Assembly (NCBI GenBank): GCA_013399015.1
Contig: VWZX01006814.1
Location: 1,550,001-1,614,000, forward strand
Source of the DNA: Galbula dea
Lineage: Eukaryota; Chordata; Aves; Piciformes; Galbulidae
Length of the DNA: 64,000 bases
Reading direction: 5' to 3'
Shown piece after piece: positions 13,447 through 26,000 of this stretch (the stretch's first letter is position 1; each line of letters begins with the position of its first letter). The notes below the pieces were generated by a model. That model was not told the origin of the DNA. It worked only from the letters and a program-made list of their open reading frames with translations, and searched no databases. The position numbers and the translations under genes were made by a program.

Positions 13447-16400
13447 ATACAGATAGCAGAGTTAACTGTTGCTTATGAACATTTCAGACACATGCCAGTT
13501 TTGCAGGGATATGGTCAGTGTGGTATTAAGAGAAGGTACACGTCACTGAGGTGACTTTCCTGCTGCTCTTTGAGGTGGCAGTTCTGGTAGACCAACAAGG
13601 TGGTGGTGTCAGTCAGAAAAGTTACATCTCTTGATAGCTTTACAAACATCTCTCTTATTCTATTAATCAGATTTAAAACACCAGAACCAAAACAAAACAC
13701 AACAACAAACAAAATCATTTTTCTGTATATACTAGATTGATCTATTTGGTTTTGGTGGTGATTGCATTGTAGTACAGCAGAAGGAAGGAAAACAAAGCTG
13801 AGTTATTGGGGCAGATTTTTCTTGTGGTAACAATAATGTAGTTAAAACAGAAGAGAGATCTGGGGAGGGAAAAAGACCATGGGAGAATCACTGAAATTAT
13901 AGTTTTCCAAATACCTCACAGAATATGTGGCTCAGAAGAATATTGCATTCGAAATGAAAAAGGACAAAGTCTAAAGAAAACAAAACTCCTTCTAAACCAA
14001 TTTGTTAAAGAGTTGTGTTGAATGTAAAAGCACAGAATGAGGTAGTCTAAGGTCCTTTCTCTTTGATATCTTTTGAGCTGGTCAGAAACAAAGCGAAGAT
14101 GATGTACAAATAGCTATGTTGGAATACTGTGGGTTTTAGCCTTTCTGACTCTTACCAGAATCACCCATTCTCTCTTTAATGTGAGAGACTCTTTTTGCAG
14201 GGTGTTTCTCCAAAGCAGTTTGTCCTGCAGAGCTGACTATGGTGCTAGGTTGCATATTTGAGGTAGCAGATGAGATAAAGGAAAAACCCTTCTGAACGCT
14301 TAGGAGAAAACCATGACCTAGGTTATCTTGTACCGAAATGTTGGGCCTTCTGAGGCACAGTTCGGTTGTGTTTCTTTAGAACAGGGGCTTGAGTGCGTCT
14401 GTTAACAAAATGCAAAAGAGAAAGGGGAGGAAGGTGTTTAACACAGGGCATTTAAATAATGCAGACATGCTGTCCAGGCTGGGAAGGATAGAGGGAACGG
14501 AAATGAAAGTACAGGGAACCCTTGCTGCTCTGAGCAGACATATATGATTGTGCTTCTGCGGTCCTATATGTACTTGCCAAGGCAATCTGATCAGTGTTTG
14601 TCTTGAACCAACTAATCAATGTGGTGTTGAGTTCAGTGCTATTTATCAGGAGAGCTGGCACAAGAAACTAATCCAGTAAATTTCATTTGTTCTCTGGAGT
14701 GGGCTTTGTTTTCTTGTTAACTTCATGTAACAAACATTGACAGTACACATTGTTTTCCTCATTAATAAAACTTGGAACCTGTAATGTTCCCTGCAGCAGT
14801 CAAACCATGTCCAACACAGCTGAGCATGCATCTTTCTTTGATGCATCCAAAGGTCAGAGCATGCACTGATCTAGCTTGCTCCTTGTGGGAACTGTTGCTA
14901 AACCCTCCTGTGTCTGTGGCCAGTTTGGATCAAGAGCTGGAGGTAGCTAGCTGTCTTTGACTTTCTTGCTTGGATGACAGATGCCTCCATTTTCACCTGG
15001 GACTAACAATTTTCAGCAGAGCTGAAGCATGTTCTTCTAGTTTAGGAAATCTGGTTATCATATTACACTGCTGTACCTATTTTTGCTTAGCCTGGAGAGA
15101 GAGGGTGAAGTCTGTAGTTTGTGGAGAAAGGCTGTCGGAGAGGTGTTCTTTTTGGATACGTTCAGGCTCAGTTGTCATTCAGTGTCAGTTTGCCTTTTGC
15201 TGTAGCCTAGTTATTTATTTGCATTGCTTCAGGAACTCACTGGTCAGATGCTGTAAAACCGGGATTGGTCTCTTTGGCTGACCACCACACTTGTTCATGT
15301 GAAGTGCCTCCTTGTGCAGAAGCAGTGTTTGATTCACTTGCAATTGAAAGTCTGCAAAGGCTTTGTTTCACATTGGCTGGGCAGCAGAACATTTTGAACT
15401 CTGAGCAAAGCTGCTGAAAAGGGACAGTTAGTCTCCATGCCAAAATTTGAAGGAAACAAAATGATCCTCTCCTCCTCTCCTCCGGTGCTGTTTGATGTCC
15501 TGAGAGACAAATTCTGATGCAACAACTTTTCTTGATGAAATGAGTGACATTGCTCATGGGCCTGCAGTCATTACTAGCTGAAAGCAACTTGGGGAGTTTC
15601 TGTCTTAGAGAAGATGAGGTAATAGGAATATAGTTTTTGAGACAGATTACCTGTTAACTGCAAGTTTCAGGGCTTTGTAGTGTTGGGGCAGAAGCTGAAG
15701 TTGTGAGTGCTGATCTGTTTGTTACATGTGGTAAGGGAACTTTACAACATAGCTCATGAAGACTTGTGATAACCAAAGGAAATTTGGCATGGATAGGAAT
15801 TACAGGCAAGGAACTTTCTCATTCTTTTTTTCTGTATGTGGCCCACTTTTACCAAAGTATCACAACTTGGAGAACCTATAACCTTATGATATGCCAAGGT
15901 GGGGTGGGAAGAGTTGGACGCCTTCATTTCACAGGTAAGGAGCAGAACTACACATGGATCTAGTGCCTGGAGTAAGGGGATGTGGGAACAAGTTTGCATT
16001 AATTCACACCTTTGCCTCATTGATCCACATCTCCAGCCAGTTGCTTGCATTTTCTGTCCTTCACATAAGTTTCCCCTGTCCCACCTCTGCTTCCTTCAAA
16101 ACTTCATCCTTACTCCTTGTATCCCCTCAATATCCATCCTGTCTCCTGGAGGTGCTACTTGACACTGTCTTGCTGCCCTCGCACCTTTTCCTATCTGAAA
16201 AGAGAAGAGAGACATAAAGTGAAGGTACCTTTGTTGCAGCAGGTGTCTGATGGGGCCTGGTACAGTATGGTCTACTCCCTTGTTTTGGGTGCTGTGGTGG
16301 GTAGTGCAAGCATGTAACAGGTGTTCATAGCCCTGTCTGGGAAATGAAAGCAAAGGGCTACATGTTGCAGTTGCTGTGGTTGTTGCCTGGCTGCAAATGG

Positions 16401-19261
16401 TGCTCGTTACCCTGAGCAGTTTGCATAGCTGTGGGCAAACAGACTAGGCAGGTTTCCTCCCAAACAGTGCATATGACAACCATAAAACAATTAAATGGGC
16501 AGTGTTCAGCCTAGGAGTCAGGAATTCTCCCATAAAAACATCAGGTAACATGGATAGGGCTAAGTCAGGGCTGTGCAGAAGATAGCAGCAGACAGCATCA
16601 TCTACCTGCCTCCCTTTCTGTGTGTCTTGGGAGTTTGATTTTGTATAGAAATACATTTTGTCTCGTGCTCTTAGTGTTTGCTCTTTGGTAAATCTTTACA
16701 GTGCCACTGCAAAATTGCAGTGTGCTCTTTTTCAGAGATAGCACTTGAGTCTGCCAGATGCAGGCTGAATCTCATACAAAGTTGTGGATTTGTCTGAGTC
16801 TGGAGGAATGCAGAGAAGTCCCTGGATACCAGAGCAGTGGGATGAGTCAGGTCTTCTGCCCAGTGTTCCACATTAAAAAAAAAAAAAGGCTGTCTTTTGA
16901 AGGTCTCATGTATGTGTACACTGCTGCCTGATTGTCAGTTCCCATTAGCTGTGTAATAAGATTTTCTCTCCCTCTTCCCTGTTAATTGTCTGCCTTTGAG
17001 AGTGCATTCATAAAGCAACATGACTTATTTAGGGAAAAATGAGAAGCTTTTCAAAGGATAGATGCCTTTTGCTCTGTCTGCACACCTCACTTTCCCCCCG
17101 GAGTTTTAAGTTGAGTACCTTAAGACTCAAAATGGAGAACAGATGCTGTGAATGGGAGATTTTACAGATGAGCGTGTTCAGCTCACAGAAGGTGAGGCAG
17201 GAAAGGGGATGAAGCAGTTACATAGTGATGTTTTAACTGTCTATAGGAGGGTTTCTGCCCAGGAAGGGCTGAGGAAAAGGAGGAGGTAGAAATTGATACA
17301 AAAAATGCTTAGGCACTAAAAGCTTAAGTGGAAATAGGACCTGAGCTTGAAATGGCAGTGTTACTTTCATAGAAATAGACTCTGTGAATGGTATCAGTGG
17401 GTTCACGCATGGTCCAGGCTGATAACACTTCTAATGATAAGGGTGTGGTTTTTATCATGGTAGGTAGTAAGCAGCTGCACAAAACTTAGTCATGCTTATA
17501 AAGTGAAGTGCAGGCTGCTACCTCTGAGTTAACTGGTTGCTGAACTAGGATGGACTATATAAAAGCATCTGAATCATTTAGAAGCACAGCTCTTAATGAC
17601 TCTCAAATGAATACTTGTTCCTTCATTTGGACAATTGTTGCTCCTCCCTACTTGTCTCTTCAGTAGTGTAGTTATGCCTAGTCATTTGGAGAGCAGTGAC
17701 AATGGTTCCTGTACCAAACAGCTTACTGTCCAGGACAGTGAATAGTGCAACAATGCAAAGAGGACATTTGATGCACGCTGCTCTTCATGTAAATAAGTGG
17801 ATGTATTTGTTTGTAGAGGAAGAACAAGGACCGTTCTATGAGGGTGAAGGCTGGCAAAGCCAAACACCATCAGAGGGGATATGTGGAAAGGAAAAAGAAG
17901 TTGATGCCAGACTTAGTTTTGCTGCTTATTTGTGGATGGGTAGGTCTCCTGGTGGACAGCCCAAGAGAGAAAAGGAACAGAACAGGAGGGTCAGAGGTGA
18001 GATCAGCCCTGAGGAGCTCCCTGTCGCTGTCACTAGCCTTGAAGAAGACCTTAGTCTGCCAGGAGTGTCTCAGGAACTGAGAACAGGCAGCCACCAGCAT
18101 TTCCATCTGCTACTGCAGTGTGTGTGCTCTTTCAACTCAGAGGTGTTCTGTGCAGGAGGAACTGCTCTGTATTTCCCAGGAAATTCTGAGTGACGTGTCC
18201 TCCACATTTTACTTCCAGGAGGGACTTTCCAATGCTACTTATAGACACAATCTGTTGAACACTTGAGGTAATAAACTGGAAAATCACATGGTCCAAGTCC
18301 AGCCCTTAGATGGGAAGTGTTCTGATCCTTCTGGCAACTCAGTGAAATTCTTACAATGAGTTTTTCTGAAAAGGGCAGCAATGTAGCAAGTTTATTGTAG
18401 AAATTGGAGGCTAAAAAGTTTGCTTTCTGTCTCCTGTGTCTTTCATTCCCACCTATATGGTTCCCTGGGATGGGTTGAGTTGTGGGTTACCCAGTCAGAT
18501 TTTGCCTAGCTGCATGGGAATCTTCCATAGAGCTTGGAAAATACCATTCATTAGCTACACTTCAGTGATGTCAAGAGGCTGAATATGGGGTGAGGACTCA
18601 CATTTACGCAGATGCACACAGTTACGTGAAAGCACACACAAAGAGCTTGCAGTTAAAATCTACATGACCACCTCTTTTTAACAGGGGAAGACAGCCACAG
18701 CTGTGTATACAGCTTGGTGTTTCCCTTTGATCTGTGTTTGTTTCCAGAGTTTCTCATAGACTGGATCCTGGCTCTCCTCTGAGCTGGCCGCTCTTTTCCA
18801 TGTTTGCAGCTGCATAACTGCCTAGAGAGAAGCTCATTAGGGTGACTGGGGTGTAGCAGAGTTCAGCAGCTTGGGGTGGGGGTTCTTTTTGCCTGCAACC
18901 CTTCCTGCTGTTTGCTTTGCTCCTGTCCTTTCCTCACCAACTCTCACAGCAGGGGATTGTCTCATTCTGAGAGTCGCAAGTGTGCCTTGCAGATGCTTCA
19001 GGATCCTCCCTTTCACATTGCCTACCTGCTCCCACACATATGGCATCACTGCCCTTTTCTAGCTGCATGCAGCAGCTACAGCTGCCACTTTGGAGCTAGT
19101 CTTTTGCTCTGTCACTAGGGTCATAGTTCAGAGAGGCAAATTTCTACTTGGCTTTCCAGAGACTTAGCACAGTTTCTCCAGCTGGCTCAGGCCCTTTGCC
19201 TAAAGGAGGACAAGAAACTTCACTCTCAGACTTAGCGTTGTTTTGTGAAGTTGTCAGAGAT

Positions 19262-19475
19262 GGGGCTGAGAGGGGCCTGCAGCAAGCATTTGGAATGTCC
19301 CTCTGTCCCAAAGCAGGATAAGCCCTATCTAAACCTTTCCTGACAGATGCCTATCTAACATGGCCTTAAAAGCCTCTGACAGCAGGATTGCGTAGGGAGG
19401 CAGTGCGATTTATTGTCCTGTTTGGCTGTTGTTACCACTAGAAAATTTTTCCTAATGCCTAACTAAGATGAAAAT
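19262..19475 (-). mobile_element. Old CR1 LINE 3'-region fragment
   Basis: Read on the plus strand it contains 'CTTTCCTGACAGATG', 'TATCTAACATGGCCTTAAAA', 'CCTCTGACAGCAGGATT' and 'GAAAATTTTTCCTAATGCCTA'. These are antisense landmarks of the CR1 ORF2 C-terminus and 3' region. It is much more diverged than the other CR1 copies here and has no octamer tail, so it is an ancient insertion. Confidence 0.7.
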
Positions 19476-20974
19476 TATTTCAGTGTTGTTCTAGGGGAGA
19501 AAAAAAAAAAAGCCATCCAAAGTTGAGTGCCTCTGTGTGCGTGAAGAGGAGAGTCCCAAATATATAGTAGTCAGCTTTCATAGCAAGAATCACTGTTAGA
19601 CCCTATAAGTATGCTGAGGAATTCTGGCTGAGATAAGCAGATAGGGGGAGAAAAAAGTATTCAGCTTTCCTTTTTGTATGTATTTGCCACCTCACCTACC
19701 CAGAAAAGCAATTCTGATGCCAAAAGAAGTAGGAAACCGGATGGGAGCACTTTGTCTCTGGTGGCTATTGGACACAATATGACCCCCTTAGGAAATGCGC
19801 AGAGCCTGTCCTCTTTGGTGTGACCTCTTTTAAACTTTTCTTGGCTTGGAAAAGCAGCTTACAGGCTTGGCCTTTGCTGGAAAAAGCACATATGGGATGT
19901 GTTTCAATGAAGGGATCACAAAGGGCAAGAGAAGAAAATCTTGTATCTTCAGGAAAACTTGCAAAGGTCCTCTGGAGTCATGAGTGTCTCTTGGAGTTTC
20001 TTTGAGTTGTGGGGTTTTCTTCTTAGTGACCTCTGAGAAAAATACATGTAGGGGGGAAGGAGCAGAGGCAGAATGGGGTTAGACTGTGGATTGGGCACAT
20101 GGTAAGTGGCTAGCAATAGGCACAGTGGAAAGCTAGTGTACAGAAGGAGGGGACTCCTCTAAACCCTCCAAGCTGACTTTCAGGCCTATGTGGACAGTGC
20201 TGCCTTGCACTTGCCTTCAGCAATCCAGGGAACACAAATGGAATTAATTTCTATAAAGGCTTTTTCAATTTTATTTTTAAAGGAGCATTTGTTAAAACTG
20301 TTCTGTTATCTGAAGTTAGAAATATGATTAATCTTGCCAGCTTGTGTAGTCTGCACAGCAATTCTGGTGATATTCTTGAATCCCAGCACTCAGAGTGAAG
20401 TTTTTCTGTCCTCCACATAAACCCAATGTATGAGTCATTGTAATCTACATATTTAAAAAGCAGAAAGGGGGGAAGTGTCTATGTAGATGTGTATGTTTGC
20501 TTTTTTTAATCAAGATTTTAGCCAGTCTGGTAGGTGATTGCGGGTTTTTTTTTTAATCATAAATCATAGTCTTTTGAACACATTGGATTAACAGTAGGAC
20601 ACCAGAAACTAAATGTTTTAAAGAAATAAAATATTTCATGACTCCTTGATTGCAAAGCCTTCATCTTGGAGTCTTGATTCAGACTAAACTCCTTTGAACT
20701 TCACTGAAATTCCATCTTGGGAATTTCTCAGGACAGAAGAGATCTCAGATGTTTTTTGTTGCATATATTTGGAGGGGATCAGTGTGGAGTTACTGCTGCA
20801 TTTTGAGAAATGTGGACAACTTGTACCCTGGGCATTATTAGCTAGCAGAAAAAGCTAAATTAATTAGTTTCCCAAAGAATCTTACTCTTTGGGCACTTCA
20901 CATATCAGTGTCATTACTGAGCTACATGAGCACCTGAAAACCAAGAGTGGATTTAGCTGTGCAGTACTCCTTGA

Positions 20975-21117
20975 AGGAATTAGGATTAGCTCTGTTTTGT
21001 GGTTGAGCAGTGCAGTGCTTCAGTTCCTCAAGGGATTTACCTGAGGTCATGCAAGCTGTCTGCAGACAGGTCTCCTGACTCTCACTTAAAGGTCTTGCCT
21101 GCTGCATAACCCTTTCC
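20975..21117 (-). repeat. MIR-like ancient SINE remnant
   Basis: On the plus strand it carries 'CAGTTCCTCAAGGGATTTAC', 'CTGAGGTCATGCAAGCTGTC', 'CAGGTCTCCTGACTCTCAC' and 'CTGCATAACCC', which is the reverse MIR order (core, CCAAGGTCACACAGC, CAGGTCTCCTGACTCCC, ACCACTGC). It is old and diverged, in antisense to MXI1. Confidence 0.6.
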
Positions 21118-21550
21118 TGCTTGTGGAGAGAGTTGAAATGTCAGCTCTGTTTGGTTGCTGCTTCACCCTTTCTGAAAGTGCATGCAAACTCTGCAAGCTC
21201 CTGGCTAGCACAGGACTAGGAAAATCAAGCACTCTGCTTCTGGCTTGCCATTTGGCTCTATAATGAGGAAACCTACCACAGCCTGTCCCCAGGTGAAAAT
21301 TATTTTTTTTGTTGTTTTTCTTGATTTTTAATTATTATTAACACAGATGGTTTTTGAAACCAACAAAGAGTGATCCCAGGATGGGACGTTGTATAGAAAA
21401 TATCCAACTGTGAAGCAGTAATTTATCTTCCCTAAATTCAAGAGGCACTGAGTGACATAAGCACTACAAAATAACAGGGTAGAAGGGGTGTAATTGTGGT
21501 TATAATGCAGTGCCATGGCAGGTATTTTTCATAAGCTTGTGGGGTTTTTT

Positions 21551-21744
21551 ACTGAAAGAGTGGTTAGATATTGGAATAGGCTGCCCAGGGAGGTGGTGGA
21601 GTCACCATCCCTGGAGGTTTTTAAGAAGAGGATAGATGTGTTTCTTCAGGGGATGATTTAGGGGTAAGAGTAGTGTAGGGCTATCGGTTGGACTAGATGA
21701 TCTTGAGGGTCCTTTCCAACTGTAATGATTCTGTGATTCTGTGG
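21551..21744 (+). mobile_element. CR1 LINE 3' fragment (first of a tandem pair)
   Basis: This is a CR1 tail: 'GGAATAGGCTGCCCAGGGAGG', 'GGTTGGACTAGATGATCTTG', 'CCTTTCCAAC' and terminal 'ATTCTGTGATTCTGTGG'. Another 5'-truncated CR1 begins within one or two bases of its end, in the same orientation. A near-identical tail occurs at 42754-42865, so both belong to one subfamily. Confidence 0.93.
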
Positions 21745-22964
21745 TGGCCTTCTATGATGGAGTGACTGCAGCGGTTGATGAAGGGAGTCCAACTGATGTT
21801 GTCTACTTGGATTTTTGTAAGGCCTTCGATATGGTTCCTCATGACATCCTCATCTCAAAACTGGTGAGATGCAGATTTGATGAGTGGACTGTTCGATGGA
21901 TAAGAAATTGGCTGGAAGGACGCTATCAGAGAGTCGCGGTTAATGGCTCTTTGTCCGGGTGGAGAGCAGTGACGAGTGGTGTCCCCCAGGACTCCGTCTT
22001 GGGACCGGTGCTCTTCAACATCTTCATTAATGACCTGGACATGGGTATCGAGTGCACCCTCAGCAAGTTTGCAGATGACACAAAGCTGAGTGGTGTGGTT
22101 GATATGCCAGAGGGGAGAGATGCCATCCAAAGGGATCTGGATAAACTTGAAGAATGGGCCCAAGAGAATAAAATGAAGTTTAATAAATCTAAATGTAAGG
22201 TCCTGCACTTGGGTAGGAGCAATCCTGGCTATGAGTACAGACTGGGTGAGGAACTCATTGAAAGCAGCCGTGCAGAGAAGGACTTGGGGGTCCTGATAGA
22301 TGGAAAGCTGGATATGAGCCAGCAATGTATATTCGCAGCCCAGAAAGCCAACCTCATCCTGGGCTGCATCAGGAGATGCTGGCGTGACCGGCAGGTCCAG
22401 GGAGGTGATTCTCCCCCTCTACTCTGCCCTTGTGAGGCCCCACCTGGAGGACTGCATCCAGTTCTGGGCTCCTCAGCATAAAAAGATGTGGACCTGTTAG
22501 AGCGAGTCCAGAGGAGGGCCACAAAGATGATTAAAGGACTGGAGGACCTCCTCTACGAGGAAAGGCTGAAACAGTTGGAGTTGTTCAGGCTTAAAAAGAG
22601 GAGGCTTCGAGGGGATCTTATAGCTGCCTTCCAGTACCTAAAGGGGGACTATAGGATAGAAGGGGAGAGACTTTTTAGATTCTCAAACTGTGATAAGACA
22701 AGGGGAAATAGCTACAAGCTACAAGAGGGGAAATTTAGGTTAGAGATTAGGAGGAATTTCTTTACCAGGAGGGTGGTTAGGCACTGGAACAGGTTGCCCA
22801 GAGAGGTGGTGGATGCCCCATCCTTGGTGGTGTTCAAGGCCAGGCTGGATGTGGCCCTGGGCGACCTGGTCTAATGACTGGCATCACTGCCCATGGCGGG
22901 GGGGGTGGAACTAGATGATCTTTAAGGTCCCTTCCAACCTGAGCCATTCTATGATTCTGTGATT
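21745..22964 (+). pseudogene. CR1 LINE, 5'-truncated, with broken ORF2 reverse transcriptase
   Basis: This is the largest mobile element in the window. It encodes the middle and C-terminal parts of CR1 ORF2: a reverse-transcriptase segment with 'VYLDFCKAFDMVPHDIL', 'SGVPQDSVLGPVLFNIFINDL' and the catalytic 'FADDTKLSG', then a downstream region with 'LLERVQRRATKMIKG' and 'LPREVVDAPSLVVFKARLD'. The reading frame shifts near 22375-22390 and again near 22480-22490, so no continuous protein remains. The usual PQG motif reads PQD. The endonuclease and the N-terminal half are missing through 5' truncation. The 3' end has 'GGTCCCTTCCAACCTGAGCC' and 'ATTCTATGATTCTGTGATT'. It sits in a MXI1 intron in the sense direction and is non-autonomous. 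Confidence 0.95.
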
Positions 22965-23038
22965 TTATCTTAATATTGTACTGATAGTTGAGCAAATGAC
23001 CAGTTTCCACCAAAGCAGAGGACTAGGTGTTCCAGCTA

Positions 23039-23072
23039 TTTTTTTTTATTTTTTTTTTTTTCCCCCTTTCCT
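23039..23072. repeat. Poly-T tract
   Basis: A T-rich low-complexity run interrupted by single A and ending in C-rich pyrimidine sequence, about 75 nt downstream of the CR1 end. Confidence 0.85.
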
Positions 23073-26000
23073 TTCCCTTCACAAACCATGAATTTTTCAG
23101 TGTCTGGTTTGTTCCCAGGTGGGAACTAACTCTTTTCCTGCTAGGAGAATATAGAGTGAACAAGCACAGCTAATCCTTCCACAAATGTTAGTTTGTTCAA
23201 CTACAGCTGTTCTTGGTTTGGTGGAATTAAAATCCTGTGCATTTGTGGCATTGCTGACTTAGGCAGGGGTTGTAATGATCTTCTCCAGCTGATCAAGAGT
23301 TCACTCTACAAATGTTCTGTGCTTAATATAATAACTTCTTGAACCCTACTGGAAGCACTAGGAGTCTGCTAGTTAAGCAATTTTTGTGTCTTATGGATAC
23401 ATTTTGTCTTGCTTCTTGCCCAAGGAAGTGACCAGCTTTGTGCTGTTTCCGTTTGGCTTTTGAGTAATTTTACATCTCTTGGCTTCCTCATGCACCCAGA
23501 GGAGAGAGAAAAAATACAGGGAGGGTGTCAAAGATAGTTGAAGGGAAAGGACAAGACAGGGGTGTTGTTGTGTTGTTGTTGTTGGCTTTTTCCCCTGAAA
23601 TTTATATTGTTTTCATTTTCCAAATGATAAACCCTCCTCTTTTTTGGAAGAACTGTATTGACAATGAGCTTGTATTAGCACATCACACTGGTTAAGCAGA
23701 AGTGAGATGTGTTTTCACACTTTTTGGTACCTCCCTTCAAAATCTCTCTTGTTTTCTGGTACTTCTGTATGTGTGAGATCAGGACATGACTCGTCTGCTG
23801 TCTTAGTGCTGGGAGCTGTGCTTCTCTGTTCAGGTTCCCCTGCTGAGTAACGTACATAGTTAGCTTATACATAAGCTTAACTTATGGTTAGTTAACCATA
23901 ATTAAGGTCAGCTAGCTCCTGGGATTTTGAAACACAGTGTTACTGTTCTTTGTCTGCAAAAATCCATCTACAGTAGGAAAAAATAATGCTAGGATCTCTT
24001 AAGTTCTCCTTCCTAGTGCTTTTTTCCATACATACATCTGATAGTGACCTTGGCTGGTAATTCCTTTTTCCTGGGAAGTTTAAGGTTAAATTTGAAATAA
24101 TTTTACAAGGTGAAATTACATGCACTGCTTCCTCTGTTCCAGATGTATGCCCTCTATACCTGAAAGGTATAGTAGATATTTGATGACTCCTTAAATAGTT
24201 CTGACAGTGTGAAGCAATATTAGATGAAGAGCACATGCTTTCCTTCTGGCATAAAAGATTCTGTATAAACAAGTATTCCAAATGGTCACACGCTAAGAAT
24301 ATTTTTTCTTTGGGAACTATGATTTTCTTCCATGAGGTGAGAAAACTGGAATATAGGTTCAGAAAGGAAATGTATGGGGTGAAAAAAATTTTTCCTATCT
24401 TAATGAACTTTAAAAGTAAAAATATCTTTAGTAGCAATAGCTTATGTGTGTAATTTAAAAATAATATTAATGACAAAAATAACATATAGTACCAGGTGAG
24501 AATATATTATTGATATCAGCATATTCCTTGCTCTTTATGAAAACAGGAAATATGTTTTCCCAAATAACAAGTTGGTAGCATCCTTTAGTCTTTCATTGAT
24601 GGACAAATGTCCATCTTGAAAAGCAAGTTGTTTCTTCTTTTGACTATTTAGTGGTTTATTTACTAGTTTAAAACCTGACTCTTCTTCTATGAAGAAGCAG
24701 AGGCTCTGGTTTGAGCTATACCTGTACTGCTCTGACACCCTGTGGACCCTGGGTAGCTTTTCCACTGTAGCCAGGAGAGTGGTCCAGGGGCACTCTCCAG
24801 CTGCCTGGTAGGAAGCTGCACAGCATCACACATTATTCCAGTCTCAGTGCAGGCAAGTGGCCTTCAAGGGTCTCTGCAGATCCCTGCTAATTTATGTTTC
24901 CTGGTGTGCACCATCTTAGATTTCTCCTTGAGAGGCTGCAGGGACTCAATGGTAGTAGATCTGAACTGGAGAGCTTTTCCTCTTGCATGGCAGTTTTAGA
25001 GGCAGTTAAAGGATTATGGCGTGAGAGCATCCTGACTTCTCAGTGTCTGGCTGCAGAAACCTTGCAGGAGCCTGAAATACCTCCTCACTTCTTTTCAAAG
25101 GCATGGTGCTTAGCCAGGAGACCTGTGAAGAGAATAGTCAAGAATAGCTGGCAAGTTTGGAAAATGTTGGCTATCTTTGCTGGTGACCTAATTCTAGCAG
25201 TAAAGCTGAAAATCCATAGGTCACAGCAAAGCAGGTTAGTGCCTCCTCTTCGGTGAGGCAGGTTTCTGATGAATGGCACAGCTGCTTCGCAGGCGTGTTG
25301 GTGACATGGAAGAAGACACTGCTATGGTTGGAGCAGCGTCACCAGACTTTGTGGCTGTGAGCACACTGCATATCCCTTGAAGGGTGACTATAATAGTATT
25401 AGTGAGAACAAGGGCACCGGACACCGTTGGCTATTTAAAGAGCAGGTCTATTTTTAAGCACCTTTTAACAAAGATGGAGTTTTTATTAGACTAGGCTAGT
25501 TGGGGCTTCATAAGTAACCAGCCTGGGTTGCACGTTGATGTTTACAGCTTGCTTTACACATTCCCTAGTAGCCAAAGGAAGGATTGTAACTGTATCTTGC
25601 TGACAGGGTAGCAAAACTGAGATACTTGTGGGGTTGGCAGTGAGCATCATTGAGAAGTTGGCACCAGATGATCTTGTGCAAGAGGTACATAGGTGTGACC
25701 ATACTGGCAGCAACTAGGCTGTAGTTTTAGGTCAGGAGGAGAGTGTGAGGTAGAGTATTTATGGCCTGTGATGGCTGTAGGGTTTAGCATACTGTTGTAA
25801 GCACAGCTTAGCTTAAAAGGTGTTTAGCTAGTAGCATCATGTATTGTGCTACTGTAAAGTTCAGTTAATTATATTCACCAGGGATTAAAATACTTCATGG
25901 TTAATGGCCGGGATCAATAATAATAGATCCTCAATATATAACTTTAGGGAGAGATTAACTTTGATATATAATAATAATAGAAACTGTTCCAGAGCATCTG

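Noticed and set aside
17150..17215. Another MIR copy around TTTTACAGATGAG
   Set aside because: Only one 13-nt block fits the consensus; the flanks do not continue the MIR order.
17696..18193. A 165-codon open frame in the long MXI1 intron
   Set aside because: It resembles no protein family, has no convincing splice frame, and its start overlaps what may be an old SINE-like block (CAAACAGCTTACTGTCCAG). Chance openness is the simplest explanation.
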